The notes beneath the pieces are model-generated. The model was not told the DNA's origin and made no database searches. It saw only the letters and a program-made list of their open reading frames with translations. A program made the position numbers and the translations under genes. A DNA stretch of 64,000 bases from Mucilaginibacter rubeus (lineage in GTDB: Bacteria > Bacteroidota > Bacteroidia > Sphingobacteriales > Sphingobacteriaceae): positions 4,092,001 through 4,156,000 of the forward strand of contig NZ_CP043450.1 in the NCBI RefSeq assembly GCF_003286415.2. The letters run 5' to 3'. Shown here piece by piece: positions 33,692-43,674 of this stretch (position 1 is its first letter; each line of letters begins with the position of its first letter).

Positions 33692-36463
33692 TTAGCTATT
33701 CTTTTTATGTGTTTTTAAGATGTATTTAAATTGGTAAGTGCCCGAACCAATGTCCATCTGCATATCGCCGCCAACAGGTTTGATGTTGGCAATATCCTTA
33801 TTGCTGTTAATATCGATATTACCTTCGGTAACCGGCCCGTCAACTGCCGGCAAAGTTATAGTAGCCGTGGTATTTGGCGGCACAATAACATCAAGGGTAA
33901 AAATGCCGTTATCAATACTCCATGCCGATTTTACCTTTCCGTAAAGGGTTTCCAGCTCGGCGTTGGCATTGGTTAATTTACCTCCCGGATGCGGGAAGAT
34001 ATTGATTTTATGAAAACCCGGCGAACCCTCATCGGTGTTGATACCTGCTATAACGCGGTACATCCAATCGCCTATGGCACCATAGGCATAGTGGTTAAAA
34101 GAGTTCATTTCCGGATCTTCAAAGGTACCGTTGGGTTTTATACCATCCCAGCGTTCCCAAATTGTAGTTGCCCCGTTTTTTACGGGATAAAGCCATGAGG
34201 GGTATGACTCCTTCATCAACAGGTCATAGGCGATATCGGTGTGACCGAAACGACTTAACACGTGGCAGATGTAGGGTGTGCCTAAAAAGCCTGTTGTAAT
34301 GTGCTCGTCATAATCCTCAATATTGTTCACCAGCCTTTTAGCTGCAGATTCGCGCAGATTTTCGGGCAGCAGATCAAAGTTCAATGCCAGTACATAAGAT
34401 GTCTGCGTGCCGGAGATCATGCGGCCGTTAGGCGTAACATATTCTGCCAGGAAAGCCTTTTTAACATCTGCCAGCAAATCGGTGTATTTTTTAACATCAT
34501 CCAGCTTACCCAATATGGTAGCCGCATTGATAACCAGTTGGGTTGAGTAAGCATAAAATGCCTGGGCTATCAGATTTTTATCGGTAAGGGCGGCGCCATC
34601 AGCATAGTCGGTACCCGCGTAAAACAGCCAGTCGCCAAAGTGATTACCTGTGTCCCATAAACCATTACGGGTATGGCGGGTAATGTACCCCACCCAGGCT
34701 GTCATACTTGGATATTGATTTTCTAAAACCTGCTTATCGCCATAAGCCAGGTAAATATTCCAGGGAGCAATTGTTGCCACATCGCTCCAACCCGAAGCTG
34801 CTGCTGATGCGCTATCCAGCATATCGGGAATAACGTAAGGCACAGCCCCATTTTTATGTTGATCTGCAGCAAGGTCCTTTAGCCATTTGGTAAAAAATCC
34901 GGCCACATCCATATTAAAGGTTGCAGTGCGACAAAACGCCTGGGCATCACCTGTCCAGCCCATCCTTTCGTCGCGTTGCGGGCAGTCGGTAGGCACATCA
35001 ATAAAATTACCTTTTTGTCCCCATTGAATATTATGCTGTAACTGGTTAATAAGCGGATTGGACGTTGAGAACATGCCAGTTTGCGCCATATCTGAATATA
35101 AGGCAAAAGCAGCTACGTTTGTTGAATCCAGTTGTCCGTTATATCCTTCTATCTTCAGGTATCTAAAGCCCTGAAAGGTAAAATGCGGCTCGAAGGTTTC
35201 CACACTATCCCCCTTGAAGACGTAAACATTCTCCTGTTTGGCTGTACGCAAGTTTTTGGTATAGAAGTTACCTTTCTGATCCAACACTTCGGCATGAAAT
35301 AGTTTTATGGTATCGCCTGCCTTGGCCTTCAATTTAAATTGTACCCAGCCCACCAGGTTCTGGCCAAAGTCAACCACGTGCTCACCTGCAGGGGTAGTAA
35401 ATACCTTAAGCGGCTTAAACATTTCGTGCTTGCGCACCGGCGGGCCAAGGGTTGCCACTAAATTATCTTTAACGGTATCAATCGTACGCACCGAATCCCA
35501 GTTCAGATCTTTGTAAGCAATGGTCGACCAGCCTTTCTTCTCCTTACGGGCATCGTAAACCTCGCCATCAAAAAACGATGACGAGCGGATTGGCCCATAA
35601 GCCACTTTCCATGTTTTGTCGGAATTAATGAGTACCCGTTTGCCATTGGTGTACACAACCTCTAACTGAAACAACAAACCGAGCTTGGTACCATAAACAT
35701 TTTTTCTGCGGTTGTAAGTGTAGCCGCGGTACCAGCCATCGCCCAGGGTAACCCCAACGGCATTATCGCCTTTCAGCAAATCGGCAGTTACATCGTAAAC
35801 CTGGTATTGCAGGCGTTTATTATAGCTCGTCCATCCCGGTCCGAAGTAGTCTGTACCGATCCGTTTTCCGTTGAATTGTGCCTCGTAAAGGCCGTGTGCT
35901 GTGATGTATAAATGAGCGGCACGTACTTTATGATCAAGCTTAAATGTTTTCCGGAACATAGGGCTTGGGCCGCCTGTAGTATCCGACAGGTAGTTATCTT
36001 CAATCCATTTGGCGCTCCAATCGGCAGGTTTAAGCAAGCCCATTTTCCAGGAGTTAACCATGCTCCAGGGGGTAACCTGCTGCCTGTTGTTCCAGATACG
36101 CACCTGCCAGTAAACTTTTTGACGTGAGGCAAGCGCCGGGCCAGCATAATAAACATGAAGCGATTCGCCTGAGGCAACCTTACCTGAAGTCCAGAGCAGT
36201 TCTTTGCCTTTAAGTAACGATACCGCATTAGTGCCCACCCTTACTTCATAAGCAACCTGCTGTACATTCCGGTCGCGCGTTATGAGTTTCCAGCCGAGGC
36301 GGGGTGTAGCCTGGTCTATGGAGATGGGATTCATTTTGTATTCACAAATCAGGTTATCAACCCGGAACGGTGGGGGAACCGGCGGCGCTTTTTGCGCTTG
36401 TGCAATTATCGGCAGATACAAAAAAAGCAATATAGTGATGCGTGTGCATACCTTTTTACACAT
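33692..36463 (-). CDS. GH78 alpha-L-rhamnosidase
   Basis: A 923-residue secreted enzyme (signal peptide MCKKVCTRITILLFLYLPII). N-terminal beta-sandwich domains (PPPFRVDNLICEYKMNPISI; rhamnosidase N-domain ITAHGLYEAQFNGKRIG) precede the (alpha/alpha)6 catalytic domain with the hallmark DCPQRDERMGWTGDAQAFC, which carries the acidic catalytic residues, and later TTIWERWDG. A beta-sandwich ends the protein. It releases terminal alpha-L-rhamnose. The rhamnose transporter and aldolase at 61873-64000 could use the product. Confidence 0.95.
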   Translation of the reverse strand: MCKKVCTRITILLFLYLPIIAQAQKAPPVPPPFRVDNLICEYKMNPISIDQATPRLGWKLITRDRNVQQVAYEVRVGTNAVSLLKGKELLWTSGKVASGESLHVYYAGPALASRQKVYWQVRIWNNRQQVTPWSMVNSWKMGLLKPADWSAKWIEDNYLSDTTGGPSPMFRKTFKLDHKVRAAHLYITAHGLYEAQFNGKRIGTDYFGPGWTSYNKRLQYQVYDVTADLLKGDNAVGVTLGDGWYRGYTYNRRKNVYGTKLGLLFQLEVVYTNGKRVLINSDKTWKVAYGPIRSSSFFDGEVYDARKEKKGWSTIAYKDLNWDSVRTIDTVKDNLVATLGPPVRKHEMFKPLKVFTTPAGEHVVDFGQNLVGWVQFKLKAKAGDTIKLFHAEVLDQKGNFYTKNLRTAKQENVYVFKGDSVETFEPHFTFQGFRYLKIEGYNGQLDSTNVAAFALYSDMAQTGMFSTSNPLINQLQHNIQWGQKGNFIDVPTDCPQRDERMGWTGDAQAFCRTATFNMDVAGFFTKWLKDLAADQHKNGAVPYVIPDMLDSASAAASGWSDVATIAPWNIYLAYGDKQVLENQYPSMTAWVGYITRHTRNGLWDTGNHFGDWLFYAGTDYADGAALTDKNLIAQAFYAYSTQLVINAATILGKLDDVKKYTDLLADVKKAFLAEYVTPNGRMISGTQTSYVLALNFDLLPENLRESAAKRLVNNIEDYDEHITTGFLGTPYICHVLSRFGHTDIAYDLLMKESYPSWLYPVKNGATTIWERWDGIKPNGTFEDPEMNSFNHYAYGAIGDWMYRVIAGINTDEGSPGFHKINIFPHPGGKLTNANAELETLYGKVKSAWSIDNGIFTLDVIVPPNTTATITLPAVDGPVTEGNIDINSNKDIANIKPVGGDMQMDIGSGTYQFKYILKTHKKNS

Positions 36464-36596
36464 ACCTTTTTGGGTTTAATAGTTCATGCTATTAAATATA
36501 CTTTAACAGCGATATTGTTTTGATATGCAACACTAATTTTTATTAAGCAGGCCTTAAAAATGATGTGATCATTGCAATACACATTATAAACGTAAT

Positions 36597-36626
36597 ATGG
36601 CCCGGTAAAAGTTTTGACCGGGCCAT
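36597..36626. terminator. Hairpin after the second susD gene
   Basis: ATGGCCCGGT and ACCGGGCCAT form a perfect 10-bp stem with a 10-nt loop, 9 bp beyond the SusD stop codon. There is no T-run on the minus strand, so it may be an attenuator or an mRNA-stabilising 3' structure that separates high SusCD expression from the downstream enzymes. Confidence 0.6.
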
Positions 36627-36635
36627 GTAACATTA

Positions 36636-38132
36636 TCAGTGCTCAAGGTTGCCCTCGTTTAAAGGGTATTGGAACAACAGGCGAATATTGTTATATGCTG
36701 CTGAATTAATTTGCCATGAACTATTTTTATATGCCCTTTCGCTAACGGCATGAGCTTTCATCACCTCGGTAGCTTTACCTGTGCGAAGCAAATCAAACCA
36801 GCGATGGTTTTCAAAAGCAAGCTCAACCTGGCGCTCATGCGCTATAGCCGCACGAAACTCCTCCTGGCTGGAAACATTCAGATCTGCGTTTGAGTTACCC
36901 ATTGTTTTATCCTCTAAACCAGCACGTTCCCTAACCAGGTTAAGATATTTAAAAGCGTCCCCGCCGCCTGCAAAACCTTGTTCATTTAAACATTCGGCCA
37001 GCATCAGGTAAACATCAGCATAGCGGTAAACCGGAAAGTTGTTAGGCGTAACACCTTTAACTGCTGTTTTGGGCCCCGTATATTTCTTTATGAAAGGTAA
37101 ATCGATACCATACTCGTCCGAAGTGAAATCAATAAGCGACGCGTCTTTTCTTTCATCACCATCTTCAAAGGCATTCACCAGGTCCTGGGTGGGGATATTC
37201 CATCCGTTTTGGGCATTGTTATCAATAGAATAACCTGTAACATCTTCATCATAATAATCCCAGGGGATAAATGTGTCGATAAAATCGCTACCCAAACCAT
37301 TGGGACCTTCGATGTATTGAATTTCAAAGATCGATTCGGGGCCATTTTCCTTACTTAGATTGAAGTTGTCCGCATAATTAGCGTTCAAACTGTAAACGCC
37401 TGATGATATCACACTACGTAAAAGTGGAATAGCCAGATCAAATTTTTTCTGGGTCATGTATACTTCGGCAAGCATGGTTTCGGCGGTGCCTTTGGTAACC
37501 CTGCCTTTATCCGATGTATTCTCATATTTTAAAGGCAATTTAGTAATGGCAGCCTGAGCATCAGCAATAATCTGCATATAAACCGATGCGGCCGGTGACT
37601 TAGTAGCCAGATTGTAAGCATCCCCTACAGATTTTGGCTCGGTAAGCACCAGCGGTACATCACCAAACATACGTACCAGGTTAAAGTAATTGAATGCACG
37701 TAAAAACAAAGCCTGCCCGCCAATAGTATCCGTAGTTGCGGCATCGAGCTTGGCAAGTGGCAAACGGTTAAGGATCACGTTGCACCTGCCGATATCCGTA
37801 TATGAGGTATTAAAGTAGGTTTCTACAATATCATTATTATTTAATTCGCGAAACTCATCCAGTTCCTCTTTACTGGTACCCGAACGGTCATAAGGGTCAA
37901 ACTCGTATGATGTATTATCAGACCGCATTTCGCCCAACGCCCAGAACGAGCCCGTATATAGTCCCTGAAGCGGTTCGTAAGCGCCATTTATAGCCTGTAC
38001 AAACTGCGCTTTTGATTTATAAAAGTTGGCGCTGTTCTGTGTATCCGTAGGTTGCAGGTTCAGGTAGTCTTTTTTACAGCCGTAAAAACCAACAGCTGCC
38101 AGGGTAAGAAAAAGGTATATGCTTTTTTTCAT
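36636..38132 (-). CDS. SusD/RagB family glycan-binding lipoprotein (large PUL)
   Basis: 498 residues. The signal peptide has lipobox GFYGC followed by KKDYLNLQPTDTQNSA. Typical SusD segments are GQALFLRAFNYFNLVRMFGD, RYADVYLMLAECLNEQG and the C-terminal ERQVELAFENHRWFDLLRTG. It forms the surface lid of the SusC partner encoded 50 bp upstream. It belongs to the sigma/FecR-controlled PUL. Confidence 0.95.
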   Translation of the reverse strand: MKKSIYLFLTLAAVGFYGCKKDYLNLQPTDTQNSANFYKSKAQFVQAINGAYEPLQGLYTGSFWALGEMRSDNTSYEFDPYDRSGTSKEELDEFRELNNNDIVETYFNTSYTDIGRCNVILNRLPLAKLDAATTDTIGGQALFLRAFNYFNLVRMFGDVPLVLTEPKSVGDAYNLATKSPAASVYMQIIADAQAAITKLPLKYENTSDKGRVTKGTAETMLAEVYMTQKKFDLAIPLLRSVISSGVYSLNANYADNFNLSKENGPESIFEIQYIEGPNGLGSDFIDTFIPWDYYDEDVTGYSIDNNAQNGWNIPTQDLVNAFEDGDERKDASLIDFTSDEYGIDLPFIKKYTGPKTAVKGVTPNNFPVYRYADVYLMLAECLNEQGFAGGGDAFKYLNLVRERAGLEDKTMGNSNADLNVSSQEEFRAAIAHERQVELAFENHRWFDLLRTGKATEVMKAHAVSERAYKNSSWQINSAAYNNIRLLFQYPLNEGNLEH

Positions 38133-38182
38133 GTTTTCCGATTCTTAATGTTGCTCAATTGAGTTTTTAATAATTACAGCGC

Positions 38183-41100
38183 TTAAAAGGTTACGTTACA
38201 GCCCAAAGTATAAACTGCAGAAACAGGATAGCCTGTAAAGTTCACATTTGGCGATAACGAACGGTTACCCTGCTGCCCCTCTATACCAACCTCGGGATTA
38301 CCTCCTTTGTATCCGGTTATAAGAATGGCATTCTGAGCGCTGAAATACACCCTGAAATTTCTGCTGAACTTAGTTTTGAAATTATACCCAAAGTCGATAT
38401 TCTTTACCATCAAGTAGGAATTGCTCTCCACCCAATATGAGGGGTAAAAATCGCGGGCCAGGCCAGTATTTGATGTTGTGGTTGGTATTAACCCGGCTCC
38501 AGGCTGTTGCGGTGACCGCCAGCGGTTTATAACGCTTTGTTCAACATTAAAAATACCATCCAGATTGGTAGTAAACTGCTTGTACATGTCAAAAACATGT
38601 CCCCCTACCGAGCCGGCTGATATGATATTCAAATCAAATTGTTTATAACTGAAATGGTTATTAAAGCCAAATGTAAACTTAGGCCACGGGTTGCCAATTG
38701 GCACCTGGTCTTTCCCGTCAAGAACGCCATCATGATTTACGTCCTTATACCTGATATTGCCAACCGTTTCGCCATCAAAGTGAGGATACTTGTCCAAATC
38801 GGCCTGACTTTGAAATATACCCTCAAAAATATACCCGTAAAACTGCCCGAGAGGCAACCCTACCATAGTAATGCTGGTTGGGTTGTCATTCAGGGGCGCG
38901 TCATAGATTTGAGGTGTAGGGCCAAGACTCATAACCTTGTTACGATTAAACGAAATGTTAAAATCTGTACTCCAGTTAAAAGCTTTGCTAACGATATTCT
39001 TGGTGGTTACTGTAAATTCAAAACCCCTGTTACGTACATTCCCGACGTTAGATAACGCATATCCATAGCCTGAAACAGTCGGGATAGGTATATATTGTAA
39101 TAACCTTTCGGTAAAGCGGTTATAATACTCGGCAATTAAGTAAACACGACCTTTGAATAATGAAAGGTCCATGCCAACGTCAAACTGTTTGGTAGTTTCC
39201 CAGCCTACTTCGGCGTTACCAAGGGAGGTAATTGATTTACCGGGAGCTATTCCGCCACCAAAAGTATAATTAGTTTGATCTACCGTAGCAATGTAATCAT
39301 AGTTACCAACGCTATTGTTACCGGCATGACCGTAACTGGCTGTAAATTTAACCTGATCGATCACATTTGTTTTCGGAAAGAATGATTCGTCTGAAATACG
39401 CCAACCGCCTGATACCGATGGGAAAGTGCCCCACCTGTGCCCCGGTGCAAACCTCGAAGATCCGTCACGGCGTATAGATGCACTTAGCAGGTATTTGTCT
39501 TTAAACGCGTAATTTACCCTGCCTATTAATGATAATAGCCTCCACTCTTCATCGGTTGAGCTTGCTGTAATTATTGTAGCGGCCCTCACAGACTGGATCA
39601 CATCATCCGGATAACCTGTACCATAGGTTAAACGATAATGATTGGTTTCCTGCTGTATTGAATAATCGCCCAAAACAGTTAAAGAGTGATTACCCCAGGT
39701 TTTTTTATAGGTAACTGAGTTTTCACTTAACCAGTTAAATGAATTTGACGAGTTAAATGATCCAACAGCCTTTACCTGTGTTCCATCTTTATTGGCATTC
39801 CGGAAGCCGCCCAAAAACGAGGGACGAAAGTAGTCGCCATTGCTGTTCTGATAATCGATACCAAAAGTAGACTTGATATCAAGCCCTTTAATTATTTCCC
39901 AGTTAACATACGTATTGGCCAATGTGCGGAACTGAGCATACTTGTTGGTGGTATTTAACAACTCGCTTACAGGATTGGCATTCAATGCTGTACCGGCAAT
40001 ATTTCCGTTGCCCGCCGAACCCACCACACTTGTATATGATCCATCGGGTTGCTTCACCGGTGTAAGTGGACTTTCAAGATAAGCCTGGCTTAGTATAGCC
40101 TGGTCAAAGTGACCATCGGTTTGCTGTAATTTACGTTGGCTATAAGTTGGCGCTATACTAAGCCCTGCGGTAACATTTTTAAAAAGGTCTGCGTCCATAT
40201 TGGCTTTTACAGAATATCTTCTGAAGCCGGTATTAAGCACCGTGCCCTCCTGGTCAAAGTATCCTAATGAAAATAAGGAACGCATCTTATCAGTACCGTT
40301 TGCTACGGTAACATCATAATTTTGCATAGGTGCGTTACGGGTAACGGCGTCATACCAATCGGTACCTTTACCCAATGCTTGTGGGTTTCTGAACGCTTCG
40401 GGTACCTGATCTGTACTAAAAGGTACATTGTTTACCTTATCCAGATCCTGTAAAGCCTCAATACGCCATTGCGCGTACTGCTGGGCAGTCATCATTTTAA
40501 GCTTGGTTCCCGACAATATCGTTTGCACACCTGTCGAGGTATTAACAGTAACACTTGATTCGCCTTTTTTTGCCCTTTTTGTAGTGATCAAAATAACCCC
40601 GTTTGAACCTCTCGAACCGTATATAGCCGTAGAGGCGGCATCTTTTAGTACGCTGATATTTTCAATATCATCCGGGTTAATAGTACTTAAAGGGTTAGAA
40701 TACTGATCAAACCCAGGCGAAATAGGGAAACCATCAATAACATATAGCGGATCATCACCTGCACCTACTGAACCTGCGCCCCGGATATTAACAGATACGC
40801 CACCGCCCGGAGTACCTGTAACCTGGTTTACAGTAACGCCAGCCAACTGACCGGCCAGCTTCAAATCAACACTTGCAGCCTTGATCTCTTTAATATTGGC
40901 CATTTTTACCGTACCGACTGCGCCTGTTACATCTTTACGTTCCTGATTACCGTAGCCAACAACAACAACCTCTTTTAATTCTTTGTTATCCTCACCCAAA
41001 ACAACGTTGATAGTTGTCCGCTTATTAACTGCTTCCTCTTTGGTTTGAAAACCGATAAATGTAAAAACCAGCGTAGCATTGTCTTCAGCGCTGAGCGTGT

Positions 41101-41599
41101 ACTTTCCATCCACACCTGTTATAGCACCAACATTGGTACCCTTCACTTTAACATTAACACCCGGCAGCGGTTGATTTTTATCATCCACCACAGTACCGCT
41201 TATGGTTATAGGTGCTTGTGCCGCGCTTCCATCTGAAGCATTCTTTTTATTCACGATGATATTTTTATCATCAATAACATAAGTTAAAGGTTCATCCCTA
41301 AAGCACTGTTGTAAAGCTTCCTGTAATGTGGCGTTATTAAGTGAAAGATTAACCGGTTTGGTTTTTGAGATATCCTTATACCTGTAGAAAAAATAGTAGC
41401 CGCTTTGCTTCTCAATTGCTTTAAAAGCTTTATCGATAGCTATATTCCTCTCATTCAGAGTTATAGATTGTGAAAAGCTTTTAGCACTTAGCTGCAGGCA
41501 GCCGATAGTTAGTAATAAGACGGTTAATCTCATCGTCAAAAACAGTTTTGAATGTGTACCAAAGGCACTAAATACTTTACCAGTAAAGTTTAAATGCAT
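38183..41599 (-). CDS. SusC/RagA TonB-dependent transporter with STN signalling domain
   Basis: 1138 residues. The N-terminus MHLNFTGKVFSAFGTHSKLF is the usual long leader of Sphingobacteriaceae SusC proteins. An STN domain (about 55-115; AIDKAFKAIEKQSGYYFFYR ... LTYVIDDKNIIV) is followed by a carboxypeptidase-regulatory-like domain (GTVVDDKNQPLPGVNVKVKG), a TonB-box region and plug (VVVVGYGNQERKDVTGAV), and a beta-barrel ending in TLGCNVTF. The STN domain contacts FecR to signal substrate import, matching the upstream fecR and ECF sigma genes. Confidence 0.96.
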   Translation of the reverse strand: MHLNFTGKVFSAFGTHSKLFLTMRLTVLLLTIGCLQLSAKSFSQSITLNERNIAIDKAFKAIEKQSGYYFFYRYKDISKTKPVNLSLNNATLQEALQQCFRDEPLTYVIDDKNIIVNKKNASDGSAAQAPITISGTVVDDKNQPLPGVNVKVKGTNVGAITGVDGKYTLSAEDNATLVFTFIGFQTKEEAVNKRTTINVVLGEDNKELKEVVVVGYGNQERKDVTGAVGTVKMANIKEIKAASVDLKLAGQLAGVTVNQVTGTPGGGVSVNIRGAGSVGAGDDPLYVIDGFPISPGFDQYSNPLSTINPDDIENISVLKDAASTAIYGSRGSNGVILITTKRAKKGESSVTVNTSTGVQTILSGTKLKMMTAQQYAQWRIEALQDLDKVNNVPFSTDQVPEAFRNPQALGKGTDWYDAVTRNAPMQNYDVTVANGTDKMRSLFSLGYFDQEGTVLNTGFRRYSVKANMDADLFKNVTAGLSIAPTYSQRKLQQTDGHFDQAILSQAYLESPLTPVKQPDGSYTSVVGSAGNGNIAGTALNANPVSELLNTTNKYAQFRTLANTYVNWEIIKGLDIKSTFGIDYQNSNGDYFRPSFLGGFRNANKDGTQVKAVGSFNSSNSFNWLSENSVTYKKTWGNHSLTVLGDYSIQQETNHYRLTYGTGYPDDVIQSVRAATIITASSTDEEWRLLSLIGRVNYAFKDKYLLSASIRRDGSSRFAPGHRWGTFPSVSGGWRISDESFFPKTNVIDQVKFTASYGHAGNNSVGNYDYIATVDQTNYTFGGGIAPGKSITSLGNAEVGWETTKQFDVGMDLSLFKGRVYLIAEYYNRFTERLLQYIPIPTVSGYGYALSNVGNVRNRGFEFTVTTKNIVSKAFNWSTDFNISFNRNKVMSLGPTPQIYDAPLNDNPTSITMVGLPLGQFYGYIFEGIFQSQADLDKYPHFDGETVGNIRYKDVNHDGVLDGKDQVPIGNPWPKFTFGFNNHFSYKQFDLNIISAGSVGGHVFDMYKQFTTNLDGIFNVEQSVINRWRSPQQPGAGLIPTTTSNTGLARDFYPSYWVESNSYLMVKNIDFGYNFKTKFSRNFRVYFSAQNAILITGYKGGNPEVGIEGQQGNRSLSPNVNFTGYPVSAVYTLGCNVTF

Positions 41600-41668
41600 A
41601 ACTTCGTGATGTTTGGGTTAAAAAAATCTGTTATTGAAAACTCAGGAAAGATTGATCCAATTCATTAT

Positions 41669-41694
41669 GCCGGAAGCGTTGCAGCGCTTCCGGC
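41669..41694. promoter_or_regulatory. Perfect hairpin between fecR and susC
   Basis: GCCGGAAGCG and CGCTTCCGGC pair perfectly around a 6-nt loop. The T-rich tail (TTTTCTTT) lies on the plus strand side, so it looks like a terminator only for plus-strand transcripts. On the minus strand it is a stable leader hairpin upstream of susC. Confidence 0.6.
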
Positions 41695-41803
41695 TTTTCT
41701 TTCAATTTGGATAAGGGAACTTAGGTTGGAATATTTTGAGGTCTTATAGTCAGTGTTTCTTCATAGATTGAGGTTAGCGGTTAAAAATCAGTTGCCGGTT
41801 ATT

Positions 41804-42964
41804 TTAAGGGGTAACAATTATCTTTTTGTTCTCGATCCTAAAACGCACGTGGCTTAATTCAAGGATATGCAACACCTGCGATAGTTTTACATCCCTCCTG
41901 ATCTTACCTACAAACTCATCATCAGGTATTTTACCTTCGTAAATTACTTCGGTACCATACCACCTCGAAAGCTGCTTCATAATATCTTGTATGTTTACCC
42001 GCTCAAAGTCAAAAAAGCCATTTTTCCAGGCTACCGCTTCGTCGGTATCAACATCAATAATTTTAATGCCTTTATCATTTATAACACCCTGCTGACCGGG
42101 TTTAAGCGTACCACTTACATTGCCATGCGTTAAACGCACCAGGCCTTCAAGCAGCGTAGTTTTAACCGCGGCCTCGTCATTGTAGGCCATGATGTTAAAA
42201 TGGGTACCCAATACAGATACGTTAATATCTTTAACCTTCACATTAAAAGGTTTTGCTTTATTTCTGGCCACTTCAAAATAACCTTCGCCGGTAAGTTCTA
42301 CTTCACGTTCGTTACCGGTAAACGCTGTGGGAAACTTCAGGGAAGAGGCCGAATTAAGCCAAACCTTTGAACCATCGGGCAGTACAACCTGGTACTGGCC
42401 TCCTACAGGGGTGCTGATAGAGTTATAAGCAACAGGTCCGTTTTGCTGATCCTTATCGGCAGAATAAACTACCTGGCCATCACTGATTTTATTTACGCTG
42501 ATGTTGCCCGTCTGGCTCAACAAACCAATCTTTGCCGAATCCAATATCAGTTTGGTACCGTTGGCCAGGGTTAAAATAGCCCTGTTATCACCAGGATCCA
42601 CATCGTGTTTTACAACCGCTTTATTTTGCGCCGTCAATTGCTGCTGATCATGTTTATGATACCAGTGATAAACAGCGGTACCTGATACGGCCAATAGTAT
42701 TACAGCAGCGGCTACATTTCTGAAAAAGTGAAGCCCTACAACTTTCGGGCTTTTGTTAGATACCGGTTCGGCTATAGCTTGCCTGATATTGCCTAACATA
42801 CGGTCTTCCAGTTCCTGTTTAACGCCAAGAACTGTTTCATCCCACTCGTCGGCATCGCCCTGAAAGCTTTCAAAAAAATTCAACAGCTGCTCCTTCTCCG
42901 CGGCAGTTGTTTGCCCGGTCAGGTATTTATCTATCAGCTGTAAAAATTCTTGCTTTTGCACCAT
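41804..42964 (-). CDS. FecR-family anti-sigma factor
   Basis: 386 residues. A cytoplasmic N-terminal anti-sigma region (about 1-75) is followed by one membrane segment (VAAAVILLAVSGTAVYHWYH, about 85-105) and a periplasmic FecR domain (GGQYQVVLPDGSKVWLNSAS; VELTGEGYFEVARNKAKPF). A C-terminal STN-like portion (DIMKQLSRWYGTEVIYEGK; VLHILELSHVRFRIE) contacts the transporter. It holds the upstream ECF sigma factor until SusC imports its glycan. The gap to the sigma gene is 125 bp. Confidence 0.95.
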   Translation of the reverse strand: MVQKQEFLQLIDKYLTGQTTAAEKEQLLNFFESFQGDADEWDETVLGVKQELEDRMLGNIRQAIAEPVSNKSPKVVGLHFFRNVAAAVILLAVSGTAVYHWYHKHDQQQLTAQNKAVVKHDVDPGDNRAILTLANGTKLILDSAKIGLLSQTGNISVNKISDGQVVYSADKDQQNGPVAYNSISTPVGGQYQVVLPDGSKVWLNSASSLKFPTAFTGNEREVELTGEGYFEVARNKAKPFNVKVKDINVSVLGTHFNIMAYNDEAAVKTTLLEGLVRLTHGNVSGTLKPGQQGVINDKGIKIIDVDTDEAVAWKNGFFDFERVNIQDIMKQLSRWYGTEVIYEGKIPDDEFVGKIRRDVKLSQVLHILELSHVRFRIENKKIIVTP

Positions 42965-42993
42965 AGTGGTTTTGTGAGGGAGAGTAAAAAAAT

Positions 42994-43005
42994 GGGGGTA
43001 TCCCC
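42994..43005 (-). promoter_or_regulatory. GGGGATACCCC mini-hairpin with T-run between sigma and fecR
   Basis: On the minus strand GGGG-ATA-CCCC is followed by CATTTTTTTAC, 29 bp before the fecR start. The form resembles a small attenuator. A related GGTATCCCCTACG string occurs near 16990. Confidence 0.45.
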
Positions 43006-43089
43006 TACGCCGAAGTGAAAAAAAATTAAAAATATTTTCAAAGATGCATTAACCGCAGTAATACATGCTGAAAATCAGCAACTTGAATA

Positions 43090-43674
43090 TTATTTATCCA
43101 ACAGAAACATTAGCGCTTCCACGATAAATACAGTACTCAAAGAGCCTCGGAGCTCACGAAGCGCTTTAGTTAAGTGATTTTCGACGGTTTTGGTGGAGAT
43201 ATTTAGTTGCAGCGCAATTTCTTTATGACTCAGGCATTCTTCACGGCTAAGTTTGTACACTTCCCGGCATTTTTCGGGCAGGGTATCAATTACCTGGTTT
43301 ATTTGCAATAAAAGTTCTTTATGTTCGATGCTGTTGTGTGTGGCAGGGGTATGCAAGCGTTCAATCAGATCATCAAAAATTTCGTTTCTAACGGGTGCGC
43401 CTGTCCGGATCTGCCTGTAAACACCATACCGTACCGATGCATACAAATAGGCTTTTAACGATACGTTGATCTGAACTTCAGCACGGCAATCCCAAAGTTT
43501 TATAAACAGCTCCTGGATGATATCTTCGCAGGCCTGCCTGTCTTTCAGAATATTATATGCTGCCTTAAAAAGCGAAGCCCAATATCGCCTGTAAATCATT
43601 GTTAGCGCCGCTTCATCATCAGCCTTTAAGTGGCTAATGAGCACCGTATCGCTCATCACAATTTTATCAGACAT
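43090..43674 (-). CDS. ECF-family RNA polymerase sigma factor
   Basis: 194 residues. Sigma region 2 (MIYRRYWASLFKAAYNILKD, DIIQELFIKLWD) and region 4 (KCREVYKLSREECLSHKEIA, NISTKTVENHLTKALRELR) are both complete. This is the FecI-like type found at the head of Bacteroidota PULs. It should drive transcription of susC and the following genes when FecR releases it. No extra C-terminal domain is present. Confidence 0.95.
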   Translation of the reverse strand: MSDKIVMSDTVLISHLKADDEAALTMIYRRYWASLFKAAYNILKDRQACEDIIQELFIKLWDCRAEVQINVSLKAYLYASVRYGVYRQIRTGAPVRNEIFDDLIERLHTPATHNSIEHKELLLQINQVIDTLPEKCREVYKLSREECLSHKEIALQLNISTKTVENHLTKALRELRGSLSTVFIVEALMFLLDK

